From an uncultured Peptoniphilus sp. (GTDB taxonomy: Bacteria > Bacillota > Clostridia > Tissierellales > Peptoniphilaceae): a stretch of DNA of 17,181 nt. Where the stretch lies: positions 1 to 17,181 of the forward strand of contig CABTWG010000022.1 of assembly GCA_902488455.1 (NCBI GenBank). Reading direction: 5' to 3'. Shown here piece by piece: positions 5,237 to 12,718 of this stretch. A model generated the notes under the pieces. It ran no database searches. It was not told the DNA's origin and saw nothing but the letters and a program-made list of their open reading frames with translations. A program made the translations under genes and the position numbers. Position 1 is the stretch's first letter, and each line of letters begins with the position of its first letter.

Positions 5237-8200
5237 ATGGACTTAATTAAAGATGTTTTTAAAAATTTAAAAGTGCATAAAGATGTCTTAGATTATTTGG
5301 AAAATGATAGATCTTGTGGAATATTTGGATGGTCAGAAGGAGCGACAGGAGCATTTAGTTATACGCTTACTGATGAATTTAGTTCTATTATTATAGTTTG
5401 TAAAGATGAGAGTCGTTCAAAAAAAGTAGTTGAGGATATTAAATCTCTTGGAAAACCTGCATACTTCTATCCTTCAAAGGATTTATTTTTCTATGAGAGA
5501 GAATACAAGACTGAGGACAATTTAAAAGAGAGACTACAAGCGAGATTTCATATTTACAAAGGCGAAAACCCGATAATTGTAACTACTTTTAAAGCTTTAA
5601 GAGATAAAATTTTAAATTCAGAGAAGTTTAATGGTAATATTAGAAAAATTGAATTTGGAACTGATATAGATCTTGATGAATTTATAAATTATCTCTTAAA
5701 AATAGGATATGAAAGGACCATACAGACAGAAACTCTAGGTGAATTCTCTATTAGAGGTGGAATTATAGATATTTATTCACCTAATGGAGTATTTAGAATT
5801 GAACTCTTCGATACAGAGGTCAATTCCATAAGAAAATTCGACATAGAATCTCAAAGATCCTTGGAAAATCTGGACAGTTGTGAAATTGTGCCTGTTAAGG
5901 AACTTATCCTAGATGATGATGAATTTTTAAATATAAAGAATAAAATTGAAAATAAAATAAAAAAGACAAAGGACGAAACTGTTAGAGAAAGACTTGAAGA
6001 AAAGTTTGGACCATATCTTGATGCTTTAGAAAGTTATACTCTACCTAAAAATATAGATTTAATCCTTCCGTTCATAGACGATAAATATCTATCTTCAATA
6101 GCGGATTACATGGAAAATCCTGTATTTTTACTAGAGGATCCTAGGTTTATTTTAGATGGTGAAAATGACAAGGAAGAGATATTCTTAGAAAATTTAGCAG
6201 ATCTAATGTCAAGAGGTGAAGTTACAGATTCATTTGAAAACGTAAGATATCCTATAGATAAAACTATTTCAAAAATAAATGAAAATAGAGTGTTATCTTT
6301 AAATACACTTTTAAATCCAACGAGGGAATTCTTCCCTAAAAAATCTTTAAATATAAATATGAAGTCGGTGGTAAATTATCTAGGCAGAATTAATGTCTTT
6401 ATAGAGGATTTAAATTCTTATCTCTACAAGGGTTATAAAGTCTTAATTATGTCAGGCTCAACAAAAAAAGCTAAACGTCTTATAACCACTCTAACAGACC
6501 ATGGAATAGCCGCTACATTTTCAGAGGACAGAGACTCGGAGCTTCTGTCTTCTATGGTTGTGGTGACTACAGGGACTTTAAATGAAGGGTTTGAGATAAG
6601 AGAAAACAAAACTCTAGTAATAAATCACGGAGAGATACTAAATAAGCCACAGAAGAAAAAGACAAAGAAGAAAAAAGAAAACACCGTAGTTTTAAAAGAT
6701 TTAAAGATTGGAGACTATGTTGTCCATGAAATCCATGGTATAGGAGTTTACAACGGAACAAAGACCATGGATATCCAAGGAATAAAGAGAGATTATCTCG
6801 AACTTAGCTATAAAGGAGACGATAGGCTCTTCTTACCAGTTGAAAATCTCGATGTCATTCATAAATTTGTCGGAAATGAAGGCATAAAACCTAAAGTAAA
6901 TAAATTAAGCTCCAAAGATTGGCAAAAACAGAAGTCCAAGGCGAAAAAAGCTGTGGAAGAGATGGCAAAATATCTCATCGAACTATATGCAAAGAGAGCA
7001 AATGCTAAGGGATTTGCATTTAGCGAGGAAACACCGTGGCAAGCTGAATTTGAAGATGCATTTATCTATGAAGAAACCGATGGGCAACTTCAAGCAATTA
7101 GAGAAATCAAAGAGGATATGGAAAGCCCAACTCCAATGGACAGGCTTCTATGTGCCGACGTTGGCTATGGAAAGACAGAAGTGGCAATAAGAGCGGCATT
7201 TAAAGCCGTCATGGATGGAAAACAAGTTGCAGTCTTAGTGCCTACAACTATTCTTGCGCAACAGCACTACAATACATTTGTAGAAAGATTCAAGGATTTT
7301 CCGGTTTCGATTTCTGTATTTAGTAGATTTAGAACGAAAAAAGAAATCGAAAAAGATATAGAAGATTTGAAAAAAGGTTTTATAGATATCGCCATAGGAA
7401 CTCATAGACTCTTGTCAAAGGACGTTAAGTTTAAGGACCTAGGACTAATAATAGTTGATGAGGAGCAAAGGTTCGGAGTAAGACATAAGGAAAGTTTAAA
7501 ACTCTTGAAAGAATCTGTGGATTCACTTACATTAACAGCGACTCCGATTCCAAGAACTTTACAGATGAGCATGATAGGAATAAGGGATATGTCTGTAATA
7601 GAAGAGCCGCCAGAAGAAAGATTTCCGATTCAGACCTATGTCACAGAAGAAAATGATATGCTAATTCGGGAAGCCATCTTAAAAGAAATTGAAAGAGGCG
7701 GACAAGTTTACTACGTATCAAATAGAGTTAGCAATATGGAAGAAATCCTTCTAAAACTTAAAAAACTCGTACCAGAAGCTACATTTGGAATTGCAAATGG
7801 ACAGATGAGTGAAAGAATACTAGAAGATACCATGCTTTCATTCATAAATCATGAAATAGACGTGCTTATCTGCTCGACTATTATAGAAACTGGAATGGAT
7901 GTGCCAAACGCAAATACCATGATAGTAACAGAGTCAAACAGACTTGGCCTATCACAACTCTACCAACTAAGAGGTAGGATTGGAAGATCTAATAGACTCG
8001 CTTACGTCTACTTCACCTATAGGAAAAATACAGAAATAAGTGAGATTGCATCTAAGAGACTTAAATCCATAAAAGAATTTACAGAGTTTGGATCTGGTTA
8101 CAAAATCGCCATGAGGGATTTGGAAATCAGAGGCTCAGGGTCAATCTTAGGGGAGAAACAACATGGCCATATAGAATCCATTGGCTACGATCTCTATATC

Positions 8201-8683
8201 AAATATCTAAAAGACGCTGTTAAAGAATTAAAAGGTGAAGAAGTAAAAGAAGAAGTAGATACAGTAATCGATTTAAAAGTCGACTCATACATTCCAAAGG
8301 ATTATATCGAAGATGAAGAGACTATGCTAGAAGTATATAAGAAAATCGCAACGATAGAAACCTTGGATGATTACAGAGATCTTGTGGATGAGCTAGTAGA
8401 TAGATTCTCAGACATACCAAAGAATGTAATCAATCTAATGGATATTTCATATATGAGACAGATGGCAAAGAAATCGAAGATAATTTCTATTATAGAAAGA
8501 AACGGCACATATACCATCAGTTTCTTAGAAGGAAATTTAAGTCCAACGCTTCTTAATGAAATCAAGTACACAATACCTCAGTCAAAAGTAGATTTAAAGA
8601 GAGGAATAATTTCTATAGATGGATTAAAAGATCCATTGAAAAACTTAAAGAAGCTAATTTCCGTCATTTATTCACATAGATAA
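5237..8683 (+). CDS. mfd: Transcription-repair coupling factor Mfd
   Basis: Mfd removes RNA polymerase stalled at DNA damage and recruits UvrA for excision repair. At 1148 aa it is full length. From the N-terminus there is a UvrB-like module (around 1-340, with FSIRGGIIDIYSPNG near 170-185), a Lys-rich linker (470-481), and the RNA polymerase-interacting domain (about 485-560, GDYVVHEIHGIGVYNG). The superfamily 2 translocase follows with Walker A G643-Y-G-K646-T, Walker B D741-E-E-Q744, TLTATPIPRTLQMS, and the QLRGRIGRS motif VI. The C-terminal TRCF domain spans about 1005-1110. The ribosome binding site GGTGAT (5229-5234) lies just after the terminator that ends pth. Expression therefore needs readthrough of that terminator or a promoter inside pth. 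Confidence 0.97.
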   Translation: MDLIKDVFKNLKVHKDVLDYLENDRSCGIFGWSEGATGAFSYTLTDEFSSIIIVCKDESRSKKVVEDIKSLGKPAYFYPSKDLFFYEREYKTEDNLKERLQARFHIYKGENPIIVTTFKALRDKILNSEKFNGNIRKIEFGTDIDLDEFINYLLKIGYERTIQTETLGEFSIRGGIIDIYSPNGVFRIELFDTEVNSIRKFDIESQRSLENLDSCEIVPVKELILDDDEFLNIKNKIENKIKKTKDETVRERLEEKFGPYLDALESYTLPKNIDLILPFIDDKYLSSIADYMENPVFLLEDPRFILDGENDKEEIFLENLADLMSRGEVTDSFENVRYPIDKTISKINENRVLSLNTLLNPTREFFPKKSLNINMKSVVNYLGRINVFIEDLNSYLYKGYKVLIMSGSTKKAKRLITTLTDHGIAATFSEDRDSELLSSMVVVTTGTLNEGFEIRENKTLVINHGEILNKPQKKKTKKKKENTVVLKDLKIGDYVVHEIHGIGVYNGTKTMDIQGIKRDYLELSYKGDDRLFLPVENLDVIHKFVGNEGIKPKVNKLSSKDWQKQKSKAKKAVEEMAKYLIELYAKRANAKGFAFSEETPWQAEFEDAFIYEETDGQLQAIREIKEDMESPTPMDRLLCADVGYGKTEVAIRAAFKAVMDGKQVAVLVPTTILAQQHYNTFVERFKDFPVSISVFSRFRTKKEIEKDIEDLKKGFIDIAIGTHRLLSKDVKFKDLGLIIVDEEQRFGVRHKESLKLLKESVDSLTLTATPIPRTLQMSMIGIRDMSVIEEPPEERFPIQTYVTEENDMLIREAILKEIERGGQVYYVSNRVSNMEEILLKLKKLVPEATFGIANGQMSERILEDTMLSFINHEIDVLICSTIIETGMDVPNANTMIVTESNRLGLSQLYQLRGRIGRSNRLAYVYFTYRKNTEISEIASKRLKSIKEFTEFGSGYKIAMRDLEIRGSGSILGEKQHGHIESIGYDLYIKYLKDAVKELKGEEVKEEVDTVIDLKVDSYIPKDYIEDEETMLEVYKKIATIETLDDYRDLVDELVDRFSDIPKNVINLMDISYMRQMAKKSKIISIIERNGTYTISFLEGNLSPTLLNEIKYTIPQSKVDLKRGIISIDGLKDPLKNLKKLISVIYSHR

Positions 8684-8685
8684 CA

Positions 8686-8714
8686 CTGACATACCGATAA
8701 AAGTGTAGTATAAT
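8686..8714 (+). promoter_or_regulatory. Sigma-A-type promoter for prsA
   Basis: CTGACA (8686-8691, one mismatch to TTGACA) and perfect TATAAT (8709-8714) are spaced by 17 bp in the 59-nt gap after mfd. Transcription would start near 8721, followed by ribosome binding site GAGAGGA (8729-8735) and ATG at 8743. Confidence 0.72.
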
Positions 8715-8742
8715 AAATAATCATTGAAGAGAGGATGTTTTT

Positions 8743-9840
8743 ATGAATTTTAAAAAAATAGTTAAAGTACTTTCACTAGGTTTAGTACTTACCACAACAT
8801 TAACAGCTTGTGGAAATAAACCTGGAGTAGTAGCAACAGTAAATGGAGTTGACATTCCAATCGAAACATTTAACGAAGAATATGCAGCTCAAAGAAACTC
8901 AATAGTTCTAACTTCAGGAGAAGATTACTTACAAGAAAAACTTGGCAAAGAAGATATGACAATTGACCAAGGAATCAGAGAATTTGTTTTAAACAACCTA
9001 GTTCAAATGGAACTTGTAAGACAAGACGCTGAAAAGAAAGATGTAAAAGTAGACGATTCTAAAGTTGAAGAACAAATAAATGCAATAATAGAACAATCTG
9101 GTTCAAAAGAAAAATTTGAAGAACAACTTAAAGAACAAGGAATCACAGAAAAATTCTTTAGAGAATTCTTAGCTAAACAAGAACTAGTTAAAGAATATCA
9201 AGCAAAGCTAAAAGAAGAACTTAAAATATCTGAAGAAGAAGCAAAAGAAATCTATGATAAAGATAAGGACAAGTACTTCGTAGCAGATGCTGACCATATA
9301 TTAGTTGAAACTGAAGAAGATGCAAAAGAAATCAAGAAAGAACTTGACGGCGGAGCAGACTTCAACGAAGTTGCAAAAGAAAAATCAAAAGACCCAACTG
9401 CAAAGGACAACGGTGGTAAACTTGGAGAATTCTCAACAGGTCAAATGGTAAAAGAATTTGAAGACGCTGTAGTTAAACTAGAAGTAGGTCAAATCTCTGA
9501 ACCAGTTAAGACTCAATTTGGATACCACTTAATCAAACTTAACAGTCTAAATCACAAGGAATTTGAAGAAGTTAAAGATCAAATTATAGAAACTGCAACT
9601 TCTGAAAAACTTACAGAATATTTAAACAAGCTTGAAAAAGACGCAAAAGTTAAAAAATATGTAAATCCTAAGAAAGATTATGAACTTCCTGAAGAATTAA
9701 AGGTAAATGTACCTGGAAAAGAAAATGAAGAAAATAAAGACACACAAAACGAAACTACAAATAACAAAAACCAAGGTACAAATAATAAGACAAACAATAA
9801 GACAGAAAATAATACAAATAACAAAAACGAAAATAAATAA
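8743..9840 (+). CDS. prsA: PrsA-type foldase lipoprotein (parvulin peptidyl-prolyl isomerase)
   Basis: This is an extracytoplasmic lipoprotein that helps secreted proteins fold. The 365-aa chain begins with a positively charged n-region (NFKKIVK), a hydrophobic core and the lipobox L20-T-A-C23, so C23 should be lipid-modified after signal peptidase II cleavage. A SurA_N-like helical region (about 30-175) precedes a parvulin domain (about 183-273) with the conserved histidines H185 (ADHILVE) and H262 (FGYHLIKL). The last 35 residues or so are low-complexity Asn/Lys/Thr/Glu and carry direct repeats in the DNA. Adenine-rich, uniform codon use suggests high expression. It has its own promoter and a strong terminator, so it is probably monocistronic. 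The family is certain; whether it matches Bacillus PrsA in clients is unknown. Confidence 0.93.
   Translation: MNFKKIVKVLSLGLVLTTTLTACGNKPGVVATVNGVDIPIETFNEEYAAQRNSIVLTSGEDYLQEKLGKEDMTIDQGIREFVLNNLVQMELVRQDAEKKDVKVDDSKVEEQINAIIEQSGSKEKFEEQLKEQGITEKFFREFLAKQELVKEYQAKLKEELKISEEEAKEIYDKDKDKYFVADADHILVETEEDAKEIKKELDGGADFNEVAKEKSKDPTAKDNGGKLGEFSTGQMVKEFEDAVVKLEVGQISEPVKTQFGYHLIKLNSLNHKEFEEVKDQIIETATSEKLTEYLNKLEKDAKVKKYVNPKKDYELPEELKVNVPGKENEENKDTQNETTNNKNQGTNNKTNNKTENNTNNKNENK
9756..9828 (+). repeat. Pair of 16-bp direct repeats in the prsA tail
   Basis: TACAAATAACAAAAAC occurs at 9756-9771 and again at 9813-9828. The offset is 57 bp, exactly 19 codons, so both copies are in the same frame (TNNKN). 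The region between is also A-rich and Asn/Lys/Thr-coding. Confidence 0.9.
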
Positions 9841-9846
9841 AAAATT

Positions 9847-9881
9847 AATCTGCTGAGTAGAATTATTCAGCAGATTTTTTT
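9847..9881. terminator. Bidirectional intrinsic terminator between prsA and the exporter operon
   Basis: A perfect 10-bp stem AATCTGCTGA (9847-9856) / TCAGCAGATT (9867-9876) is followed on the plus strand by T to 9881. On the minus strand it is followed by AATTTTTTATTT (the A-rich bases before 9847). It therefore fits as terminator for prsA rightward and for the convergent exporter genes leftward. Confidence 0.88.
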
Positions 9882-9930
9882 ATAAGTATTCAAGAATGCG
9901 GTATTTTATTTTTTTAAATTCATTTATCAA

Positions 9931-10398
9931 TTAAATTTCTAGATCATTATCTTCCCTATGCTTTTTATTAAACAAGTGATATCTAAAGAGCCTTGCAAAT
10001 GTTGAACTTGCTACGATTCCTATTGCAAGGGAGATAATTAGATAGATAGTTTGAATGGTTGCAGTCTTCATATTTACAGTGTCGCCGTTTATTGCATAGT
10101 ACATAGAATAGAAGATCCCTGCTCCTGGCACAAGTGGTAGAAGTGCAGGCAAAATATACATAGTCGCGGCGTGTTTAAAAACAATAGCTGCAATTTCTGA
10201 GCTAATTCCTATAAACATAGACGCCAAAAATCCTGCGAAGAGATAAGAGTCATTATAAGGTAGAACTAGTTTAAAAATCACCCATGATAATCCTCCGATG
10301 ATTCCACCAAGAACCATTGTATCTCTAGGAGTATTAAAAAAGTATGTAAAAGCAAAGACTGCGAACATGCTTATGAAAAATTCTATTAATAGTTTCAT
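9931..10398 (-). CDS. Threonine/serine exporter, small membrane subunit (ThrE_2 / DUF3815-like)
   Basis: This predicted integral membrane protein of 155 aa has about four to five hydrophobic segments and a short charged C-terminal tail (KKHREDNDLEI). Sequence character (FFNTPRDTMVLGGIIGGLSW, LLPLVPGAGIFYSMYYAI) fits the ThrE_2/DUF3815 half of split ThrE-type exporters, which expel threonine and serine. The start ATG (10396-10398) overlaps the stop of the upstream gene by four bases (ATGA on the minus strand). The ribosome binding site AAGGTGG is complementary to 10405-10412. Its partner encodes the DUF1212 half, so the two together equal one full ThrE. Substrate is inferred from the family only. 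Confidence 0.85.
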   Translation of the reverse strand: MKLLIEFFISMFAVFAFTYFFNTPRDTMVLGGIIGGLSWVIFKLVLPYNDSYLFAGFLASMFIGISSEIAAIVFKHAATMYILPALLPLVPGAGIFYSMYYAINGDTVNMKTATIQTIYLIISLAIGIVASSTFARLFRYHLFNKKHREDNDLEI

Positions 10399-11168
10399 AG
10401 TCCCACCACCTTTAAAACAATACCTACCCCAGCAGCAATTGAAAATGCTTGGAATAGAGCCTTAGTAACACCGATAATACCACTCATATATTGGTTTGAA
10501 AATATGTCCCGAGCAGCGTTTGTAATAGGAAATCCTGGCACCAGTATCATAATAGCTCCTATAACTGTGTAGTCTACATTATTTCCAAAACCAATCTTAT
10601 TTAAAAATACAGCGATTAGAGCCGATAAGAATGCACCGATAAAGTTCTCTATAAAAAACGTAAGTGAATACTGGGATAAACTATAGATTACATTGGAGAC
10701 TGTAAATCCAGCAATGGCTGCTGCAAAAAAATCTCTGAAGTCACCACCGAATAGAAGTGCAAAAAAAGCACAGGCAAAAGCCGCAGCGATGGTGATCTGC
10801 TTTCGCGATGCTGGTTTTCTATTAAAAATTTCTTGAGCACGGTTAAGCGCCTCTTCTAAAGATAAATCAGTATTTACAAAATTCCTTAATAGAGTGTTGC
10901 AATCCTCGACAGGTTTCATATTATAAGTCTCAAGAGATATTTTTCTAAACATGGTGTAGTCCTTGCCTCTATATTCGCAACTGACAAACACACCTGTAGG
11001 ATAGCAGTAAGAATCAGCTTGAGTAATCTCTGGAATTGCACGAAGTACCTTTTCTGAAGCATCCTCAGCTCTGAAGATTTCCGCTCCATTTTTAACCATA
11101 ATCATGGAAACGGTAAGAGCTAGATCCGTTGCTTTTTTTAAATCTTCATTTGAATTTATATTTTGCAT
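10395..11168 (-). CDS. Threonine/serine exporter, large subunit (ThrE / DUF1212, PF06738-like)
   Basis: This protein of 257 aa has an N-terminal soluble domain of about 120 residues (ALTVSMIMVKNGAEIFRAED near 17-36, then GVFVSCEYRGKDY), followed by about five membrane segments from residue 122 to the C-terminus. The soluble-then-membrane layout and the NGAE-FRAED motif match the DUF1212 half of ThrE/YjjP transporters. ATG at 11166-11168 is preceded by a strong AGGAGG (complement of 11173-11178). It is the first gene of a two-gene minus-strand operon. The operon is flanked by a divergent promoter region shared with miaB and a convergent terminator shared with prsA. Family confidence is good; the exported substrate is inferred. 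Confidence 0.88.
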   Translation of the reverse strand: MQNINSNEDLKKATDLALTVSMIMVKNGAEIFRAEDASEKVLRAIPEITQADSYCYPTGVFVSCEYRGKDYTMFRKISLETYNMKPVEDCNTLLRNFVNTDLSLEEALNRAQEIFNRKPASRKQITIAAAFACAFFALLFGGDFRDFFAAAIAGFTVSNVIYSLSQYSLTFFIENFIGAFLSALIAVFLNKIGFGNNVDYTVIGAIMILVPGFPITNAARDIFSNQYMSGIIGVTKALFQAFSIAAGVGIVLKVVGL

Positions 11169-11184
11169 AAGCCCTCCTAAATTA

Positions 11185-11213
11185 ATTATACAACAAATCT
11201 AGTTTTTTCTAAA
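11185..11213 (-). promoter_or_regulatory. Promoter for the exporter operon
   Basis: Read on the minus strand, TATAAT (complement of 11185-11190) lies 17 bp downstream of TTTAGA (complement of 11208-11213, a 4/6 match to TTGACA). The start would fall just before the AGGAGG ribosome binding site, giving a very short leader. Confidence 0.6.
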
Positions 11214-11237
11214 AGGATAATGTGATATTAAGGTCGC

Positions 11238-11266
11238 TTTACTATTTTCTGAACCTTGTGTAAAAT
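11238..11266 (+). promoter_or_regulatory. Promoter for the miaB-mutS-mutL-miaA operon
   Basis: TTTACT (11238-11243, a 4/6 match to the -35) and TAAAAT (11261-11266, a 5/6 match to the -10) are 17 bp apart. They point away from the exporter promoter, and the two -35 elements are only 24 bp apart. Confidence 0.5.
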
Positions 11267-11283
11267 AGATATGTAGTAGAATT

Positions 11284-11296
11284 GAGGATGATTATG
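11284..11296 (+). promoter_or_regulatory. Ribosome binding site fixing the miaB start
   Basis: GAGG (11284-11287) is 6 nt before ATG 11294-11296. Earlier in-frame codons TTG 11282 and ATG 11288 overlap or abut this site and have no Shine-Dalgarno of their own, so 11294 is preferred. Confidence 0.75.
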
Positions 11297-12718
11297 AATA
11301 AAAATATAAATTTAGATTTAACAGAATACGACTACGATTTTTGGAATGTAGTCAACGAAATAAAAAAATTAAATAGAGAATTTTTAGAAAAAAATGGTAA
11401 AAAAAGGACCGCTTTTATAGAAACTTTTGGATGCCAAATGAACGAGCACGACTCTGAAAAAATAGATTGGCTTCTAAGACAGATGGATTTTGAAATATCT
11501 GATAGAGATTCAGATTTATATATCATAAATACTTGTTCCATTAGAAAAAACGCAGAGGACAAGGTATACGGAAGACTTGGAGAATTAAAGGGCAAGAAGA
11601 GAGAGAACGAAAATCTTATGGTGGCTATTTGCGGTTGTATGATGCAGAGAAAAGAGTCAAGAGATATTGTTCTTGAAAAATTTCCAAATGTGGATATGAT
11701 CTTTGGCACGAACAATATCTATAAATTTCCAAAACTTCTTTTAGAAAGACTTGAAAATGGGACAAGAGCCGTGGATATTGAAGAAAACTATTCAAATGAA
11801 GACAATCTTCTAGGTGCAAATAGAATGTACTCCTTCAAATCATTTGTAAATATAATGTATGGCTGCAATAATTTCTGTACCTACTGCATAGTTCCTTATA
11901 CAAGAGGTCGTGAAAAGAGTAGACGTCCAATGGATATTGTAAATGAAATAAAGGGTCTTGCGGCAAATGGGGTTAAAGAAGTGACTTTACTTGGACAGAA
12001 TGTAAACTCCTATGGAAAAAGTCTTTCTAACAATGTAACTTTTGTAGATCTTTTAAAAATGGTAAATGAAATAGATGGAATAGAGCGCATAAGATTTATG
12101 ACTTCTCATCCAAAGGATTTTTCTAAAGAACTTGCCTATGCTTATCGCGATTTAGACAAGCTTAAGAATTTCTTGCATCTCCCTGTTCAAGCAGGATCTT
12201 CAAAAGTTCTTCGTGATATGAATAGACATTACACCAAGGAAGATTACATTAAAAAGATAGATATGGTTAAGGAAATAGTTCCTGAAATTGCTCTTTCTAC
12301 AGATCTTATGGTTGGATTTCCGACTGAAACAGAGGAAGATTTCAAAGACACCTTAGGTCTTTGTAAATATGTAGAATACGACACTTCATTTACATTTATA
12401 TACTCTATGCGAGAAGGAACTAAAGCCTATGAAATGGAACAGGTGCCTGAAGAAATAAAACATGATAGATTCGATAGACTACTAGATGTAATATATCCTA
12501 TCCAACTTAGAAAGAATGAAAATGAAATTGGAAAAGTAAGAAAGGTCCTAGTAGAATCCACTTCAAAATCCAATGAAAATAAACTAAGCGGAAGAACAGA
12601 CGAGTTTAAACTGGTAAACTTCGATGGAGATAAGGATTTAATTGGTAAGATTGTAGATGTAAAGATAACAGATGCAAACACATTTTCTTTGAAAGGTGAG
12701 TTAGTTGAGAAACGTTGA
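11294..12718 (+). CDS. miaB: tRNA-2-methylthio-N6-dimethylallyladenosine synthase MiaB
   Basis: This radical SAM methylthiotransferase adds the 2-methylthio group to i6A37 of tRNAs reading UNN codons. From ATG 11294 it is 474 aa. An N-terminal leader of about 35 residues precedes the UPF0004 domain, whose cluster cysteines are C47 (ETFGCQMN), C81 (INTCSI) and C115 (in ICGCMMQ). The radical SAM cluster C191-x3-C195-x2-C198 is intact (YGCNNFCTYC). A C-terminal TRAM-like domain follows (about 405-470). The methylthiotransferase type is MiaB rather than MtaB or RimO, judged by the YGCNNFCTYCIVPYTRGREKSR-like core (given in parts) and by linkage to miaA. Its 3' end overlaps the mutS start by 14 nt. 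Confidence 0.95.
   Translation: MNKNINLDLTEYDYDFWNVVNEIKKLNREFLEKNGKKRTAFIETFGCQMNEHDSEKIDWLLRQMDFEISDRDSDLYIINTCSIRKNAEDKVYGRLGELKGKKRENENLMVAICGCMMQRKESRDIVLEKFPNVDMIFGTNNIYKFPKLLLERLENGTRAVDIEENYSNEDNLLGANRMYSFKSFVNIMYGCNNFCTYCIVPYTRGREKSRRPMDIVNEIKGLAANGVKEVTLLGQNVNSYGKSLSNNVTFVDLLKMVNEIDGIERIRFMTSHPKDFSKELAYAYRDLDKLKNFLHLPVQAGSSKVLRDMNRHYTKEDYIKKIDMVKEIVPEIALSTDLMVGFPTETEEDFKDTLGLCKYVEYDTSFTFIYSMREGTKAYEMEQVPEEIKHDRFDRLLDVIYPIQLRKNENEIGKVRKVLVESTSKSNENKLSGRTDEFKLVNFDGDKDLIGKIVDVKITDANTFSLKGELVEKR
12694..12707 (+). promoter_or_regulatory. Ribosome binding site and TTG start of mutS
   Basis: AGGTGA (12694-12699) lies within miaB, 5 nt before TTG (12705-12707). The next in-frame ATG, codon 12 of this frame, would remove residues just before the conserved TPMMRQY block and has no Shine-Dalgarno. 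Confidence 0.75.

Noticed and set aside
6641..6680. Lys-rich patch and A-rich run in mfd as a possible frameshift site
   Set aside because: The frame is continuous on both sides, and a charged linker before the polymerase-interacting domain is usual in Mfd.
6987..7190. Second plus-strand frame inside mfd
   Set aside because: It overlaps the conserved helicase region with Walker A in the main frame and has no ribosome binding site.
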